In this document: positions 25,891 to 34,773 of the stretch, piece after piece
Layout: every line of letters begins with the position of its first letter
Position numbering within the stretch: the stretch's first letter is position 1
DNA from: Phycobacter sedimenti
GTDB lineage: Bacteria; Pseudomonadota; Alphaproteobacteria; Rhodobacterales; Rhodobacteraceae
Length of the DNA: 64,000 nucleotides
Reading direction: 5' to 3'
Assembly: GCF_038148855.1 (NCBI RefSeq)
Contig: NZ_JBBVGR010000008.1
Span: 1 to 64,000 of the forward strand
The notes under the pieces: generated by a model
Told to the model about the DNA's origin: nothing
What the model saw: the letters and a program-made list of their open reading frames with translations, nothing else
Databases searched by the model: none
Position numbers and translations under genes: made by a program

Positions 25891-26954
25891 TTGGTGCGCT
25901 CCGGGCGTCACTGCGGGCAGCGGCCTTCCTGGGCGCTGCCATGACCGCCTCGGGTGCATCCGGCGAGACTGCATATTCGCTTGTGGATTTTTCTCAGCTT
26001 GATGGCTGGGAAAAGGACGACCACGCTGCGGCTCTGGACGTCTTTCTTGAAACCTGCCCCGATCTTGATGATCCCGATTGGCACAGTCTGTGTGCGCTTG
26101 CTCAGTCTCAGGTACAATCGGAAGCCCCGGATGCGGCGCGGACATTCTTTGAACTCTTCTTCCGGCCGGTTCTTATCCAGGATGGCGCGGACACCGCCCT
26201 GTTCACTGGGTATTTCGAACCTGAGCTGGACGGCTCCCGTTACCGGACGGATCGATTCCGTTACCCCGTCTACAGGCTGCCGCGCGAGGCGCGTGAGACA
26301 AACCTGTGGCTCCCGCGCCGTGACATCCTGACAAGTGGCGTGATGGAGGGGCGTGGCCTTGAGATCGCCTGGGTGGACGACCCGGTCGAGCTGTTCTTTC
26401 TGCAAATCCAGGGGTCGGGTCGGATCAGAATGCAGGATGGATCAACCGTCCGCGTCGGCTATGGCGGCGCCAACGGCCATCCCTACAAATCCATCGGGGC
26501 GGAAATGGTGCGCCGGGGCATCTACAAAGCCCATCAGGTCAGCGCGCAGGTTATCAAGGCCTGGGTGCGGCGCAATCCGGTCGCAGGCCATGAGCTGCTG
26601 ATGCACAACCCGTCCTATGTTTTCTTTCGAGAAGTCCGACGGGTGCGCGCCGCAGATGGACCGCTTGGGGCCATGAACCGGTCTGTCACCGCGATGCGCA
26701 GTATCGCTGTCGATCCGAAATTCACGCCCCTTGGCGCGCCGGTCTGGGTGGAGAAAGACGGTGAGACTCCATTGCGCCGTTTGATGATTGCCCAGGACAC
26801 GGGTTCCGCTATCAAAGGCGCGCAGCGCGCGGATATCTTTTTCGGTACGGGGGATACTGCGGGGCAGGCGGCTGGTCGTCTGCGCGATCCGGGGCGTATG
26901 ATTGTTCTTTTGCCGATCCAGCGCGCCTATGCCATGTTGCCGGAAGAGTTCTAA
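25887..26954 (+). CDS. mltA: Membrane-bound lytic murein transglycosylase A
   Basis: Cleaves peptidoglycan glycan strands to anhydro-muropeptides. The 355 residues have an N-terminal export signal (ASLRAAAFLGAAMTASGASG), no clear lipobox, the MltA barrel domain with LFTGYFEPELDGS, FFLQIQGSGRI and a C-terminal 3D domain with LMIAQDTGSAIKGAQRADIF containing the Asp residues typical of catalysis. It overlaps the upstream Tim44 gene and abuts smr. Confidence 0.93.
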   Translation: MIGALRASLRAAAFLGAAMTASGASGETAYSLVDFSQLDGWEKDDHAAALDVFLETCPDLDDPDWHSLCALAQSQVQSEAPDAARTFFELFFRPVLIQDGADTALFTGYFEPELDGSRYRTDRFRYPVYRLPREARETNLWLPRRDILTSGVMEGRGLEIAWVDDPVELFFLQIQGSGRIRMQDGSTVRVGYGGANGHPYKSIGAEMVRRGIYKAHQVSAQVIKAWVRRNPVAGHELLMHNPSYVFFREVRRVRAADGPLGAMNRSVTAMRSIAVDPKFTPLGAPVWVEKDGETPLRRLMIAQDTGSAIKGAQRADIFFGTGDTAGQAAGRLRDPGRMIVLLPIQRAYAMLPEEF

Positions 26955-27553
26955 TGACCCGCCGCAAGCTGACCTCGGATGAAATTGACCTCTGGCACAA
27001 GGTCGTGAAACACGCAGAGCGGCTGCATCCCGGCAGCCATTCGACCCCACCGGATCTGCCGCTTCCAAAGCCCAGGCCGAAAAAGACTCCGCATCCCCAC
27101 GCCGAGCCACAGATCGATGCCTTTCGCATTGGCAGCCGCGCCCGCAGCAAACCTGCAAAGCATGACCTCAAGGCGCCGGTTTCCAAATCCTTGGTAACCG
27201 CGCCGGTGCAAATGGACGAAAAGGCCTATCGGCGCATGAAAAGGGGCAAGCTGCGCCCTGAAGGGAAGCTGGACCTGCACGGAATGCGCGTGGATACGGC
27301 GCACCCGGCGCTGACCCGGTTCATCCTGTCCGCTCAGGCCTCGGGCAAGCGCCTGGTGCTTGTAGTGACGGGCAAGGGCAAGGACAGGGACGAGCCTGGT
27401 CCGATCCCCACACCGCGTGGCGTGCTGCGCCACAGGGTGCCGCAATGGCTGGCGCTTCCGCCTCTGGCACAGGCGGTATTGCAGATCACACCCGCCCATA
27501 TCAGCCATGGCGGGGAGGGCGCCTATTACGTCTACCTGCGTCGCAGCCGTTAG
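26954..27553 (+). CDS. Smr-domain protein
   Basis: A 199-residue protein with a basic N-terminal region and a C-terminal Smr domain (about 95-199; LDLHGMRVDTAHPALTRFI, VVTGKGKDR, VLRHRVPQWL, HGGEGAYYVYLRR). The LDLHG and TGxG motifs are the expected nuclease-type signature. Smr domains cut DNA or RNA, and some act in ribosome rescue; the target here is unknown. Its ATG overlaps the last base of the mltA stop. Confidence 0.9.
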   Translation: MTRRKLTSDEIDLWHKVVKHAERLHPGSHSTPPDLPLPKPRPKKTPHPHAEPQIDAFRIGSRARSKPAKHDLKAPVSKSLVTAPVQMDEKAYRRMKRGKLRPEGKLDLHGMRVDTAHPALTRFILSAQASGKRLVLVVTGKGKDRDEPGPIPTPRGVLRHRVPQWLALPPLAQAVLQITPAHISHGGEGAYYVYLRRSR

Positions 27554-27566
27554 AGACTTCGGGCGT

Positions 27567-28679
27567 TCATCGCGGGCTTTCGATCAGGCGAACCAGCGAC
27601 AGATCCTCCACTTTCTCTTTTTGGATCTGCGGCGGTGGAAGGATGGTATTGAAGACCAGCCCTTTGCTATTGAAAGACCGCGCTGTCTGCTGCGCCGCGC
27701 TCAGGATCGCCAGAAGGGCAGGGGAGGTGCCCGCCACCAGATGCCCCGAATTGGCCGTATCGGCATAGGCGGTGGTATCGATGACGCTGATCGGCAGGTC
27801 TTCAAGATCCTCAACCGAGGCCAGATTGCCAAGCCGTGACCTGCTATGGGTGCCGCGAAGGCGCTGTGACACGGTCAGGATCTTGTCTTTGCGCGATATG
27901 AAAACAAGAAAAGGCTGTGGCACTGGGTCAAACCGGCTCATCTGACTTTTGAACACGTCAAGATCGAGATCCGGCGACAACAGTATGACGCCGTCCAGGT
28001 GACGGGCCGCCCAGCCGGGCGCGCCGATTTCGATCTGGCGCAGGGTCTCCATGGTCAGCATCGATCCCATTGAGTGTGCAACCAGAACAACGCGCCGGGC
28101 CTTGGTGCGGCTCAGGCTTTTGAGAAGGCGCTCCAGACCATCCCGCGCAAATATCACGCTGTCGGCGTCATAGGCATATCCCAAAGGGCTGCCGAGACTT
28201 GGCCACGAGTAGACCACTGTTGCACCGGGAACCCCGATATCGTTTGTCAGCTGCGCCGCGCGAAAGGCGGTTTCCGACTGGGTCGAATTATAGCCATGCA
28301 CAAAGACGGTGATGTCCTGCTCATCGGGCGGATACTTCAGCAGTTCCTGATTGAGGCGATCAGAAAAGGCGGCAGAGGTCTCGAACGTCCGTCTGGCGGC
28401 CATGGTGAATTCTGTTCGGGGATCCGGGTTTTCGCCGGCAAAGACGAGGTGACCGGGCTTGTGGTTTGGCGGGATGGAGACGGTCAGCTCCAAGAGGTGA
28501 TAGCCGTCGGTGCGTCCGGCCCCAAAACCGCCTTCCGGCTGCGAGTCTCTGATTGTTGCGGCAAAGATCGTCTTTGGCGTGCCGATATCCAGCGCCTCGG
28601 GCATTGTGGGCGTATAGGGCCGCGGGCCGCACGCAGCGACAAAGGAAAGAAGGACCAAGAGGATTCGAAGGCGCCGCAT
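27567..28679 (-). CDS. Lipoprotein with DUF900 alpha/beta-hydrolase domain
   Basis: A 370-residue predicted lipoprotein from ATG 28679: signal MRRLRILLVLLSFVAAC with lipobox VAAC (Cys17). The hydrolase core has VFVHGYNST, a nucleophile motif VAHSMGSM (Ser in the GHSMG-like elbow), and late DTANSGHL with the likely catalytic His. It follows hslU on the same strand after 86 bases. The substrate is unknown. A start at 28736 is rejected because it places the lipobox too deep. Confidence 0.82.
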   Translation of the reverse strand: MRRLRILLVLLSFVAACGPRPYTPTMPEALDIGTPKTIFAATIRDSQPEGGFGAGRTDGYHLLELTVSIPPNHKPGHLVFAGENPDPRTEFTMAARRTFETSAAFSDRLNQELLKYPPDEQDITVFVHGYNSTQSETAFRAAQLTNDIGVPGATVVYSWPSLGSPLGYAYDADSVIFARDGLERLLKSLSRTKARRVVLVAHSMGSMLTMETLRQIEIGAPGWAARHLDGVILLSPDLDLDVFKSQMSRFDPVPQPFLVFISRKDKILTVSQRLRGTHSRSRLGNLASVEDLEDLPISVIDTTAYADTANSGHLVAGTSPALLAILSAAQQTARSFNSKGLVFNTILPPPQIQKEKVEDLSLVRLIESPR

Positions 28680-28765
28680 ATCAGCCGTCCCAAAACAAAC
28701 AGTGCCACGGATAGAATGAATGCCGCCTGTTACCAAGCGGCATCTCCGATTTCAGGGTAAGATCG

Positions 28766-30076
28766 TTACAGCACGTAGCGGCTGAGATCGGTTGAGCGAG
28801 TCAGCTCCCCGAGATTCGAGGTTACGAATTTTGCATCTACCGTGATCGCCTCGCCGGCCCGGTCGGGGGCTGAAAAGGACAACTCCTCAAACACCCGCTC
28901 CATGACCGTATAAAGACGTCGCGCACCAATGTTCTCGATCGATTGGTTCACCTCGGCTGCGATCTTGGCCATGGCTGCGATCCCGTCTTCCGTGAAGGTC
29001 ACCTTCACATCTTCGGTACCCATCAGCGCGGCGTACTGGCGGGTCAGAGCATTGTCGGTCTCGGTCAGGATGCGGACGAAATCCTTTTCGCTGAGCGCGC
29101 GCAGGTTGACCCGGATCGGCAAACGCCCCTGCAGTTCCGGCAACAGATCGGAAGGCTTGGCGATATGAAACGCGCCCGAGGCAATGAACAGGATATGGTC
29201 GGTCTTCACCGGGCCATGTTTGGTACTGACCGTAGTGCCTTCGATCAGCGGCAGAAGGTCCCGCTGCACGCCTTCACGGCTGACATCGCCGCCACGTGCA
29301 TCTGAACGGGCGCAGACCTTGTCGATTTCATCCAGGAATACAATTCCGTTCTGTTCGACGGCATCGAGCGCCGCGCGGGTCACGGTTTCATCATCCAGAA
29401 GCTTGTCGGCTTCTTCACCGATCAGCACCTCATAGCTTTCGGCGACGGTGAGGCGCTTTTTGACCGTGCGCCCGCCGAGCGCTTTTCCAAACAGATCGCC
29501 AAGGTTCATCATCCCGCCCATTGCGCCGGGCTGGCCGGGTATGTCGAACATCCCGCCCATGGGGTTAGAAGTGTCCGCGACCTCCAGTTCGATCACCGTA
29601 TTGTCCAGCTCACCCGATTTCAGCTTCTTGCGGAACACCTCGCGGGTGCTGTCACGGGCTTCGGTCCCGGCGATGGCGGTAATGACGCGATCCTCGGCGG
29701 CCTTGTGGGCCTTGGTCTTGACGTCTTCGCGCATGAATTCGCGGGTCTGCAGGATCGCGGTGTCCACCAGGTCCCGCACGATCTGCTCCACGTCACGGCC
29801 CACATAACCGACTTCGGTGAACTTGGTTGCTTCGACCTTGATGAAGGGCGCGCGGGCCAGTCTTGCCAGACGGCGGCTGATCTCGGTCTTGCCGACCCCG
29901 GTGGGGCCGATCATCAGGATGTTCTTGGGGTAGACCTCATCGCGCAGGTCATCGCCCAGTTGTTTGCGTCGCCAGCGGTTGCGTAGGGCGACAGCTACGG
30001 CGCGTTTTGCCTCTTTCTGGCCGATGATGAACCGGTCCAGTTCCGAAACGATTTCGCGGGGGGTGAGGTCAGACAT
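28766..30076 (-). CDS. hslU: ATP-dependent protease ATPase subunit HslU
   Basis: AAA+ unfoldase of the HslVU protease. From ATG 30076 (MSDLTPREIV), 436 residues, with Walker A GPTGVGKTEI near residue 57, the pore motif region GYVGRDVE, Walker B GIVFLDEIDKV and C-terminal DLSRYVL, which inserts into HslV. The open frame extends upstream to 30232 but these residues are not conserved. It is separated from hslV by a membrane-protein gene, unlike the usual adjacent arrangement. Confidence 0.96.
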   Translation of the reverse strand: MSDLTPREIVSELDRFIIGQKEAKRAVAVALRNRWRRKQLGDDLRDEVYPKNILMIGPTGVGKTEISRRLARLARAPFIKVEATKFTEVGYVGRDVEQIVRDLVDTAILQTREFMREDVKTKAHKAAEDRVITAIAGTEARDSTREVFRKKLKSGELDNTVIELEVADTSNPMGGMFDIPGQPGAMGGMMNLGDLFGKALGGRTVKKRLTVAESYEVLIGEEADKLLDDETVTRAALDAVEQNGIVFLDEIDKVCARSDARGGDVSREGVQRDLLPLIEGTTVSTKHGPVKTDHILFIASGAFHIAKPSDLLPELQGRLPIRVNLRALSEKDFVRILTETDNALTRQYAALMGTEDVKVTFTEDGIAAMAKIAAEVNQSIENIGARRLYTVMERVFEELSFSAPDRAGEAITVDAKFVTSNLGELTRSTDLSRYVL

Positions 30077-30089
30077 GAGAGTTCCCGTA

Positions 30090-31160
30090 TCAGTGTGAGG
30101 GCGGCAGCCGATCCAGCGGCACCAGCCCGGACAGGGGTGAAAGAAGCGCAGCGCGAATGCGGGTCCAGAAGGCCCCGAGCGCCACAAGGAAGACGCCCAG
30201 CACCAGAATGGTCGATGCGGCGCCCTCGCCATCGAAAACGGTTCCGGCCAGTGTCACGCTATAGCCGATGGCGGCGATCAGGAAAGACCGCCGGTCGATC
30301 ACGATCGCAACAACGGCAAAGGCAAACAGCACCCCCAGCAGCAACAGATGTGCGCCACTGCTGCCGTTTTCCAGAAGGCTGAGCGCGATGGTGTTCACAA
30401 GGGCAGGGGCCGCAACCACGTGTAGCCAGAACCCCTGTGCCGAGCGGCGCGTGACCCGGTGCGGATCGCTCATGTCAAAAACCATCGCGACGATGAACAC
30501 GGCGAGCCCCACCAGAAGCGTGATCCAGGCAAAGGGGCCGCTGGCCGAGAGCAGAAAGAAATCGCCGATGTCCTCGGGCGTGCCCATGCGGATCGCGCCC
30601 ATCAGAAGCGCGAGCGCAAAAACGCCAAGCGCGATCAGCGCCATGGCAAAGGGCACCTTGAACCGCAGCCAGTAGACCGCGATGGCCGCAGTCGTCAGGG
30701 CAAAGGGGAGCTGCATGCTGGAATAATCCGCCTGCGCCATCATGAAGGGCTGCGAAAACTGAGACGTCAGCCCCATTCCGGCATTCGTGGCCCAGAGGAT
30801 CGACAGGGCAATCGCCGGAGCCACCATGCGACGACGGCGGACAAAGTACTCGGACAAGGCCCAAAGGATTGCAGCCCCGATGATAGCGGCTGTGACGGCC
30901 TTGTCCTGATATCCGCCAAGGCTGCCTGCCAGAGAGGTGGCCGTGACCGCCGCCCAGCCCGAGGCCAGGATCAACAGGCCGATGACGATGAAGATCTCGT
31001 TGAAGCCCTTGAACAGCTCGAACGGCTCATCCCCTTCTGGCAGGTTTTCCCGCGCGCCCTTGCGGCTTTGGGCCAGCGCCAGCAACGAAGCCGCCTGCGC
31101 CTCGGTCAATAGGCCCGAACCGACAGCGGCGCGCAGGTCATTGCGGTCGATGTCCGACAC
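30090..31160 (-). CDS. Polytopic membrane protein (DUF2157-like) inserted between hslV and hslU
   Basis: A 356-residue protein with a short soluble N-terminus (about 1-50; LRAAVGSGLLTEAQAASLLALA, like the DUF2157 N-terminal region) and eight to ten hydrophobic segments. I do not recognise a catalytic motif. The start is one base after the hslV stop and its stop is 13 bases before hslU, so the three genes form one operon. A role in envelope stress or in anchoring the protease is possible but unproven. Confidence 0.75.
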   Translation of the reverse strand: MSDIDRNDLRAAVGSGLLTEAQAASLLALAQSRKGARENLPEGDEPFELFKGFNEIFIVIGLLILASGWAAVTATSLAGSLGGYQDKAVTAAIIGAAILWALSEYFVRRRRMVAPAIALSILWATNAGMGLTSQFSQPFMMAQADYSSMQLPFALTTAAIAVYWLRFKVPFAMALIALGVFALALLMGAIRMGTPEDIGDFFLLSASGPFAWITLLVGLAVFIVAMVFDMSDPHRVTRRSAQGFWLHVVAAPALVNTIALSLLENGSSGAHLLLLGVLFAFAVVAIVIDRRSFLIAAIGYSVTLAGTVFDGEGAASTILVLGVFLVALGAFWTRIRAALLSPLSGLVPLDRLPPSH

Positions 31161-31161
31161 C

Positions 31162-31725
31162 TCAGTGCCCCGCCCCGATGGTTTCGACCGTCAGGTTGCC
31201 ATTCGTGTAGACACAGATGTCGGCGGCAATAGCCATCGCCTCGCGCGCAACGGTTTCGGCGGATTTTTCGCTGTCCATCATGGCGCGGGCGGCAGCCAGA
31301 GCAAAATTGCCGCCAGATCCGATGGCGGCCACATCATGTTCTGGTTCCAGCACATCGCCGGCGCCGGTGATCACCAACAGATCCGTACCATCGGTGACGA
31401 TCAGCATAGCCTCAAGCTTTTGCAGGTATTTGTCCGTGCGCCAATCCTTGGCGAGTTCGACGCTGGCGCGGGCCAGTTGGCCGGGTGTTGCCTCCAGTTT
31501 GGTCTCAAGCCGTTCCAGCAGCGTAAAGGCGTCTGCGGTCGAGCCGGCAAAACCCGCCACCACGTCATAACCACCGGGCGACAGGCGCCGCACCTTGCGG
31601 GCGCTGCCCTTGATCACGGTCTGGCCAAGCGAGACCTGGCCATCGCCGGCAATCACCACCAGCCCGTCTTTCTTGACGCCGATGATGGTGGTCCCGTGCC
31701 AGCCGGGGAATTGGTCGTCTGCCAT
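31162..31725 (-). CDS. hslV: ATP-dependent protease peptidase subunit HslV
   Basis: Proteasome-like peptidase, threonine N-terminal nucleophile. The 187 residues from ATG 31725 carry a pro-segment of about 11 residues (MADDQFPGWHG) removed to expose TTIIGVKKDG; such a pro-segment is usual in alphaproteobacterial HslV. Also seen are GDGQVSLG and AAIGSGGNFALAAARAM. A heat-shock-type promoter lies just upstream. Confidence 0.96.
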   Translation of the reverse strand: MADDQFPGWHGTTIIGVKKDGLVVIAGDGQVSLGQTVIKGSARKVRRLSPGGYDVVAGFAGSTADAFTLLERLETKLEATPGQLARASVELAKDWRTDKYLQKLEAMLIVTDGTDLLVITGAGDVLEPEHDVAAIGSGGNFALAAARAMMDSEKSAETVAREAMAIAADICVYTNGNLTVETIGAGH

Positions 31726-31751
31726 CTGTGCCTCCAATCTCGTTGCAGCAT

Positions 31752-31780
31752 ATATGGGCGTTGGGGACGTCAGGCTCAAC
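31752..31780 (-). promoter_or_regulatory. Candidate sigma-32-type promoter of hslV
   Basis: On the minus strand GTTGAGC (31774-31780) is followed after 14 bases by GCCCATAT (31752-31759), close to the CTTGAAA-N13/14-CCCCATNT heat-shock consensus, about 27 bases before the hslV ATG. It fits the known heat-shock control of hslVU. Confidence 0.5.
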
Positions 31781-31959
31781 CGTGTATGTGGACAGGGCAA
31801 ACAACGCTCCGATGGGTCTTTTGTTAACGAATTGGTCATTTGTTATGCATTGCCTGCAGATCAGGGCTGTAAAACGGGCAATTGTGAGACTCAGGGTGGT
31901 CTCCTACATGAGCCTGAGAACCGGCATGGGGCCGGTTATCTTGTTTTAGGATGCCCGAC

Positions 31960-32154
31960 ATGGCCACAACTGCAAACATCCATGCACCTCTCGGAGCCGT
32001 TGCCGTTCTCCGCGCGGTTGACACTCTTCTGAATGCAAAAACCGCATTCCTTGAAGCGCGCGAAGCCCGCTTGACCCGCCGTGCCCTGTACCGTCTGACC
32101 GACGCTCAGCTGGCTGATATCGGCCTGACCCGCGACGATATTGCAAAGATCTGA
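31960..32154 (+). CDS. DUF1127 small protein
   Basis: A 64-residue protein (start ATG 31960, AGG nine bases upstream; an ATG at 31951 is possible). The C-terminal half RRALYRLTDAQLADIGLTRDDI is the DUF1127 domain, common in alphaproteobacteria; some members bind RNA or regulate phosphate and stress responses. It stands alone between hslV and its own terminator. Confidence 0.85.
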   Translation: MATTANIHAPLGAVAVLRAVDTLLNAKTAFLEAREARLTRRALYRLTDAQLADIGLTRDDIAKI

Positions 32155-32194
32155 TCTGACAGGCAGATTTTCCAATGACACCTCATCGCTAGCA

Positions 32195-32221
32195 AAGCCG
32201 TCCATTTCCGGGCGGCTTTTC
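32195..32221 (+). terminator. Terminator after the DUF1127 gene
   Basis: Stem AAGCCGTCC / GGGCGGCTT with one G-U pair, followed by TTTC, 40 bases after the stop. Confidence 0.7.
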
Positions 32222-32234
32222 GCTCTTTGGGGGT

Positions 32235-32600
32235 CTACTCAGACCAGCGATAGCGCCCGGCCTGATCCGGCAGCCAGGCCTCGATCGCTGCCGTGGCAAT
32301 AACATGCGGTGCCTTGCCATCTGCGCCCGGCACATCAAGCCCTCCGAAAACGGCCCGCACCTTTGCCCGGCCCCGCGGCAGATCACCAGCCACCTGATCG
32401 CAATCCACGGCTTCGGGATTTTGCACCGCAATGGTCACTTCGACCCGCATTTCTGAATGATCGATGCCCAGCTCGGAAAACAGCGTGATCGAGGAATGGT
32501 GCAGCGCGTCCTGCACCGCACGCCGGGCCGCCTTGGTGTAGTCCTGACCATAGAGGTCATTGCCGGTGCCCATTTCCAGAATGATGCGTTTGTCCGCCAT
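32235..32600 (-). CDS. Lin0512-family protein, second of a tandem pair
   Basis: A 121-residue protein of unknown function (Lin0512 family, by pattern). Shared family pattern: EMGTGNDLYGQDYTKAARRAVQDALHHSSI and later VFGGLDVPGADG. It lies downstream of a paralogue and its ATG overlaps that gene's stop (TGATG), so both are translated together. The two proteins align along their whole lengths and differ in charge; a heteromer is possible. Confidence 0.72.
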   Translation of the reverse strand: MADKRIILEMGTGNDLYGQDYTKAARRAVQDALHHSSITLFSELGIDHSEMRVEVTIAVQNPEAVDCDQVAGDLPRGRAKVRAVFGGLDVPGADGKAPHVIATAAIEAWLPDQAGRYRWSE

Positions 32601-32944
32601 CACACGGCCTCCATCTCGAATGAGACGATGACCGCAGCATTGGCGATCACTGTCTTGCCGCCGCCGGGTTTGTCGATATCAAGACCGCCCTTGCTGATGC
32701 GGATATCGGGGCGTCCGTAGGGAAAGATCGCTTTCAGGGCCTCGGCGTCCACCTGATCAGGGTCCTGAACGCCGATCTCGGCATCGATGATCATGGCTTC
32801 TTTTGGAAAGTCGAACAACTCTGCCACGTTGATCGAGTTGTGCCACAGCGCATCTGTGATCGCGCGTTTTGCGGCCTCGGTATAATCGGCGCGGCGCAGC
32901 GACGTGCCCATTCCGAATTCGACCAATACCCGGGTTTTGGCCAT
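32600..32944 (-). CDS. Lin0512-family protein, first of a tandem pair
   Basis: A 114-residue protein starting MAKTRVLVEFGMGTSLRRADYTEAAKRA, preceded by AGGAGG. It shares GMGTSL..DYTEAAKRAITDALWHNSI with its neighbour (MGTGNDLYGQDYTKAARRAVQDALHHSSI). No function is assigned to the family as far as I know. Confidence 0.72.
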   Translation of the reverse strand: MAKTRVLVEFGMGTSLRRADYTEAAKRAITDALWHNSINVAELFDFPKEAMIIDAEIGVQDPDQVDAEALKAIFPYGRPDIRISKGGLDIDKPGGGKTVIANAAVIVSFEMEAV

Positions 32945-33013
32945 GAGGTTCCTCCTGTTCTGTGCGATCACTTTGCCGGGAACGACGACAAGGGAAAAGG
33001 GGCGGATTGCGGA

Positions 33014-34705
33014 TCAGATCGGAGAAGCGGAAAAATCCGCGAAGATTTCTTTGAGCCTGGCCGTGTCCGCTTCGGTCCAGTTCTTCGGTTCCATCACCGC
33101 GATCCAGCCGTCGATATATTCCGCCGGGATGAAATTGTGGCCGTAGCCCTGTGAAACAGAGGTCGCCATCGGGATATCAAAACCGACCTGAAGGAAGGTG
33201 ACCACCGGGAACCACCTGAAATAGGGTGAGATATCGCGTCCCCGCTCTGCGCCCAGCCACGCGGGGTGTGTGAAGGCCAGGCTGGTGGAGAAAAAGCTCA
33301 TAGGGTCACTGGCATGTTGCAGGTAGACGATGCGCAGAGGCCCCCAATCGGCGAAGTCCACATCGGTAAATCCGTCCTGGGTCATGAAGCGCACCATGGC
33401 GCCATCGCGATACAGCGGCTGCCATTCTGGTGATCCGACCTGCCGGTTGCGTGTCAGTCGTGGCCAGCCAGAACTGGCAAAGGGCGGCCCGGCCCAGAAG
33501 GCCCCATGAATCGGGTCGGCCAACAGCTCAACCAGGTCAGTGGAGGCTTCGGACCCTAACGAACCGAGGCTGAGACCAAAAAGGTACAGCCGGGGTCTTT
33601 GATCCTTGGGCAGGGTTCTCCAATGGGAAAAGATCGCCTGAAACAAGGCGCGTGATGCCTGCGAGGACCGGCTAGGGTCCACCATCAGAGTCAGCCAGCT
33701 GGGCAGATAGGAATACTGCATCGACACGATCGCAAGATCGCCGTCATGCAGATAGGGCAGAGGCTGCACGGCACCGGGATCAAGCCACCCTGTGCCGGTC
33801 GGGCTGGCGACAACAAGGACCGAACGGTCGAACCCGCCTTGTCGTTTCAGTTCTGCCACCGCGGCCTCTGCACGCTCATTCAGGTCTTCGGCGGTGTTGA
33901 GACCGGCATAAACGCGGATGGGCTGTAATGCAGGCCGCCCGGTGAAGGCTTCGATCTCGGCGCGGTTTGGTCCGTCGGTCAGGAACCTCTTGCCGTTGCG
34001 TCCAACATCGGCCCAGCGAAGGACCGCGTCCGGATCGGAAAACTCTCGCGGGGCTTTGACGCCCGAGTCGATGATCAGATCCACCTCGGCAAAGGTGCGG
34101 TCCATGAAGGCCAGCGCGCGGCGCAGCACCAGCCCGTCGAACAGGGATCCAAGGAAGATCGCAACCAAGATGCTGCCGAGCCCGATGGAAATCCGCCGTG
34201 GCAGGATCCGGTTCACCCAGCCTGAAACCGCGCGGCCTAGACGAAGAACTGCCCGTGCGATCAGCAACAGGACAAGCCCGGTCAGCAGGGCCACTCCCAG
34301 CACCGTGAAAGGATAGCCGCTGTCGACGGGGGGCATTTCCATCAAGGTGCGAATAGAGTTCTGCCATTCGCTCATGCGGGACAGGGTCAGGGCTGCCACT
34401 ACGGACCCTGCGCCAAGAGCTGACACTGCCGCGCGTCTGCGCCATGTCCCAGCCAGAAGGGGCAATTCAAAGAACCGCCAGACCGACAGGACCATATTGC
34501 CTATGCCATAACCAACACCAAAGGCCACGCCGGCAAGGGCCCCTTGCACCATGGGCACCCGGGGCAGCAGGGATGGCGTAAGAGACGCGCAGAACAGCGC
34601 AAGACCAATCACCAGCCCTGTGACCGGCATTGTTCTCAGGAAATCGGTGAGCAGCTTCAAAGAAAACCTCTTTCCATGCCCTGTGGCGTGTCGACGTTCC
34701 GACAT
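33014..34705 (-). CDS. Membrane alpha/beta-hydrolase (Abhydrolase_9 / DUF2319 type)
   Basis: About 563 residues. The N-terminal half (about 1-200) has four to five hydrophobic segments; the C-terminal half is a hydrolase with GLSLGSLGSE as nucleophile elbow and a late GHNF. Function unknown; homologues are widespread and often cell-envelope related. ATG 34705 has no ribosome site; an in-frame TTG at 34660 preceded by AAAGAGG is an alternative start, removing 15 residues. A trxA terminator hairpin stands only 15 bases before the ATG. Confidence 0.75.
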   Translation of the reverse strand: MSERRHATGHGKRFSLKLLTDFLRTMPVTGLVIGLALFCASLTPSLLPRVPMVQGALAGVAFGVGYGIGNMVLSVWRFFELPLLAGTWRRRAAVSALGAGSVVAALTLSRMSEWQNSIRTLMEMPPVDSGYPFTVLGVALLTGLVLLLIARAVLRLGRAVSGWVNRILPRRISIGLGSILVAIFLGSLFDGLVLRRALAFMDRTFAEVDLIIDSGVKAPREFSDPDAVLRWADVGRNGKRFLTDGPNRAEIEAFTGRPALQPIRVYAGLNTAEDLNERAEAAVAELKRQGGFDRSVLVVASPTGTGWLDPGAVQPLPYLHDGDLAIVSMQYSYLPSWLTLMVDPSRSSQASRALFQAIFSHWRTLPKDQRPRLYLFGLSLGSLGSEASTDLVELLADPIHGAFWAGPPFASSGWPRLTRNRQVGSPEWQPLYRDGAMVRFMTQDGFTDVDFADWGPLRIVYLQHASDPMSFFSTSLAFTHPAWLGAERGRDISPYFRWFPVVTFLQVGFDIPMATSVSQGYGHNFIPAEYIDGWIAVMEPKNWTEADTARLKEIFADFSASPI

Positions 34706-34719
34706 TGTGGCACGCAAAG

Positions 34720-34743
34720 AAAAAGGGCGCCACCTTGGCGCCC
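34720..34743 (-). terminator. Terminator of trxA
   Basis: On the minus strand GGGCGCCA, a three-base loop, TGGCGCCC, then TTTTTC. It lies just after the trxA stop. Confidence 0.8.
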
Positions 34744-34773
34744 CATTAACCTGTCGATCCGAGTGACAGCGGA

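Noticed and set aside
30077..30232. 52-residue N-terminal extension of HslU
   Set aside because: The extension is unconserved and runs over the membrane-protein gene end; MSDLTPREIV at 30076 is the family start.
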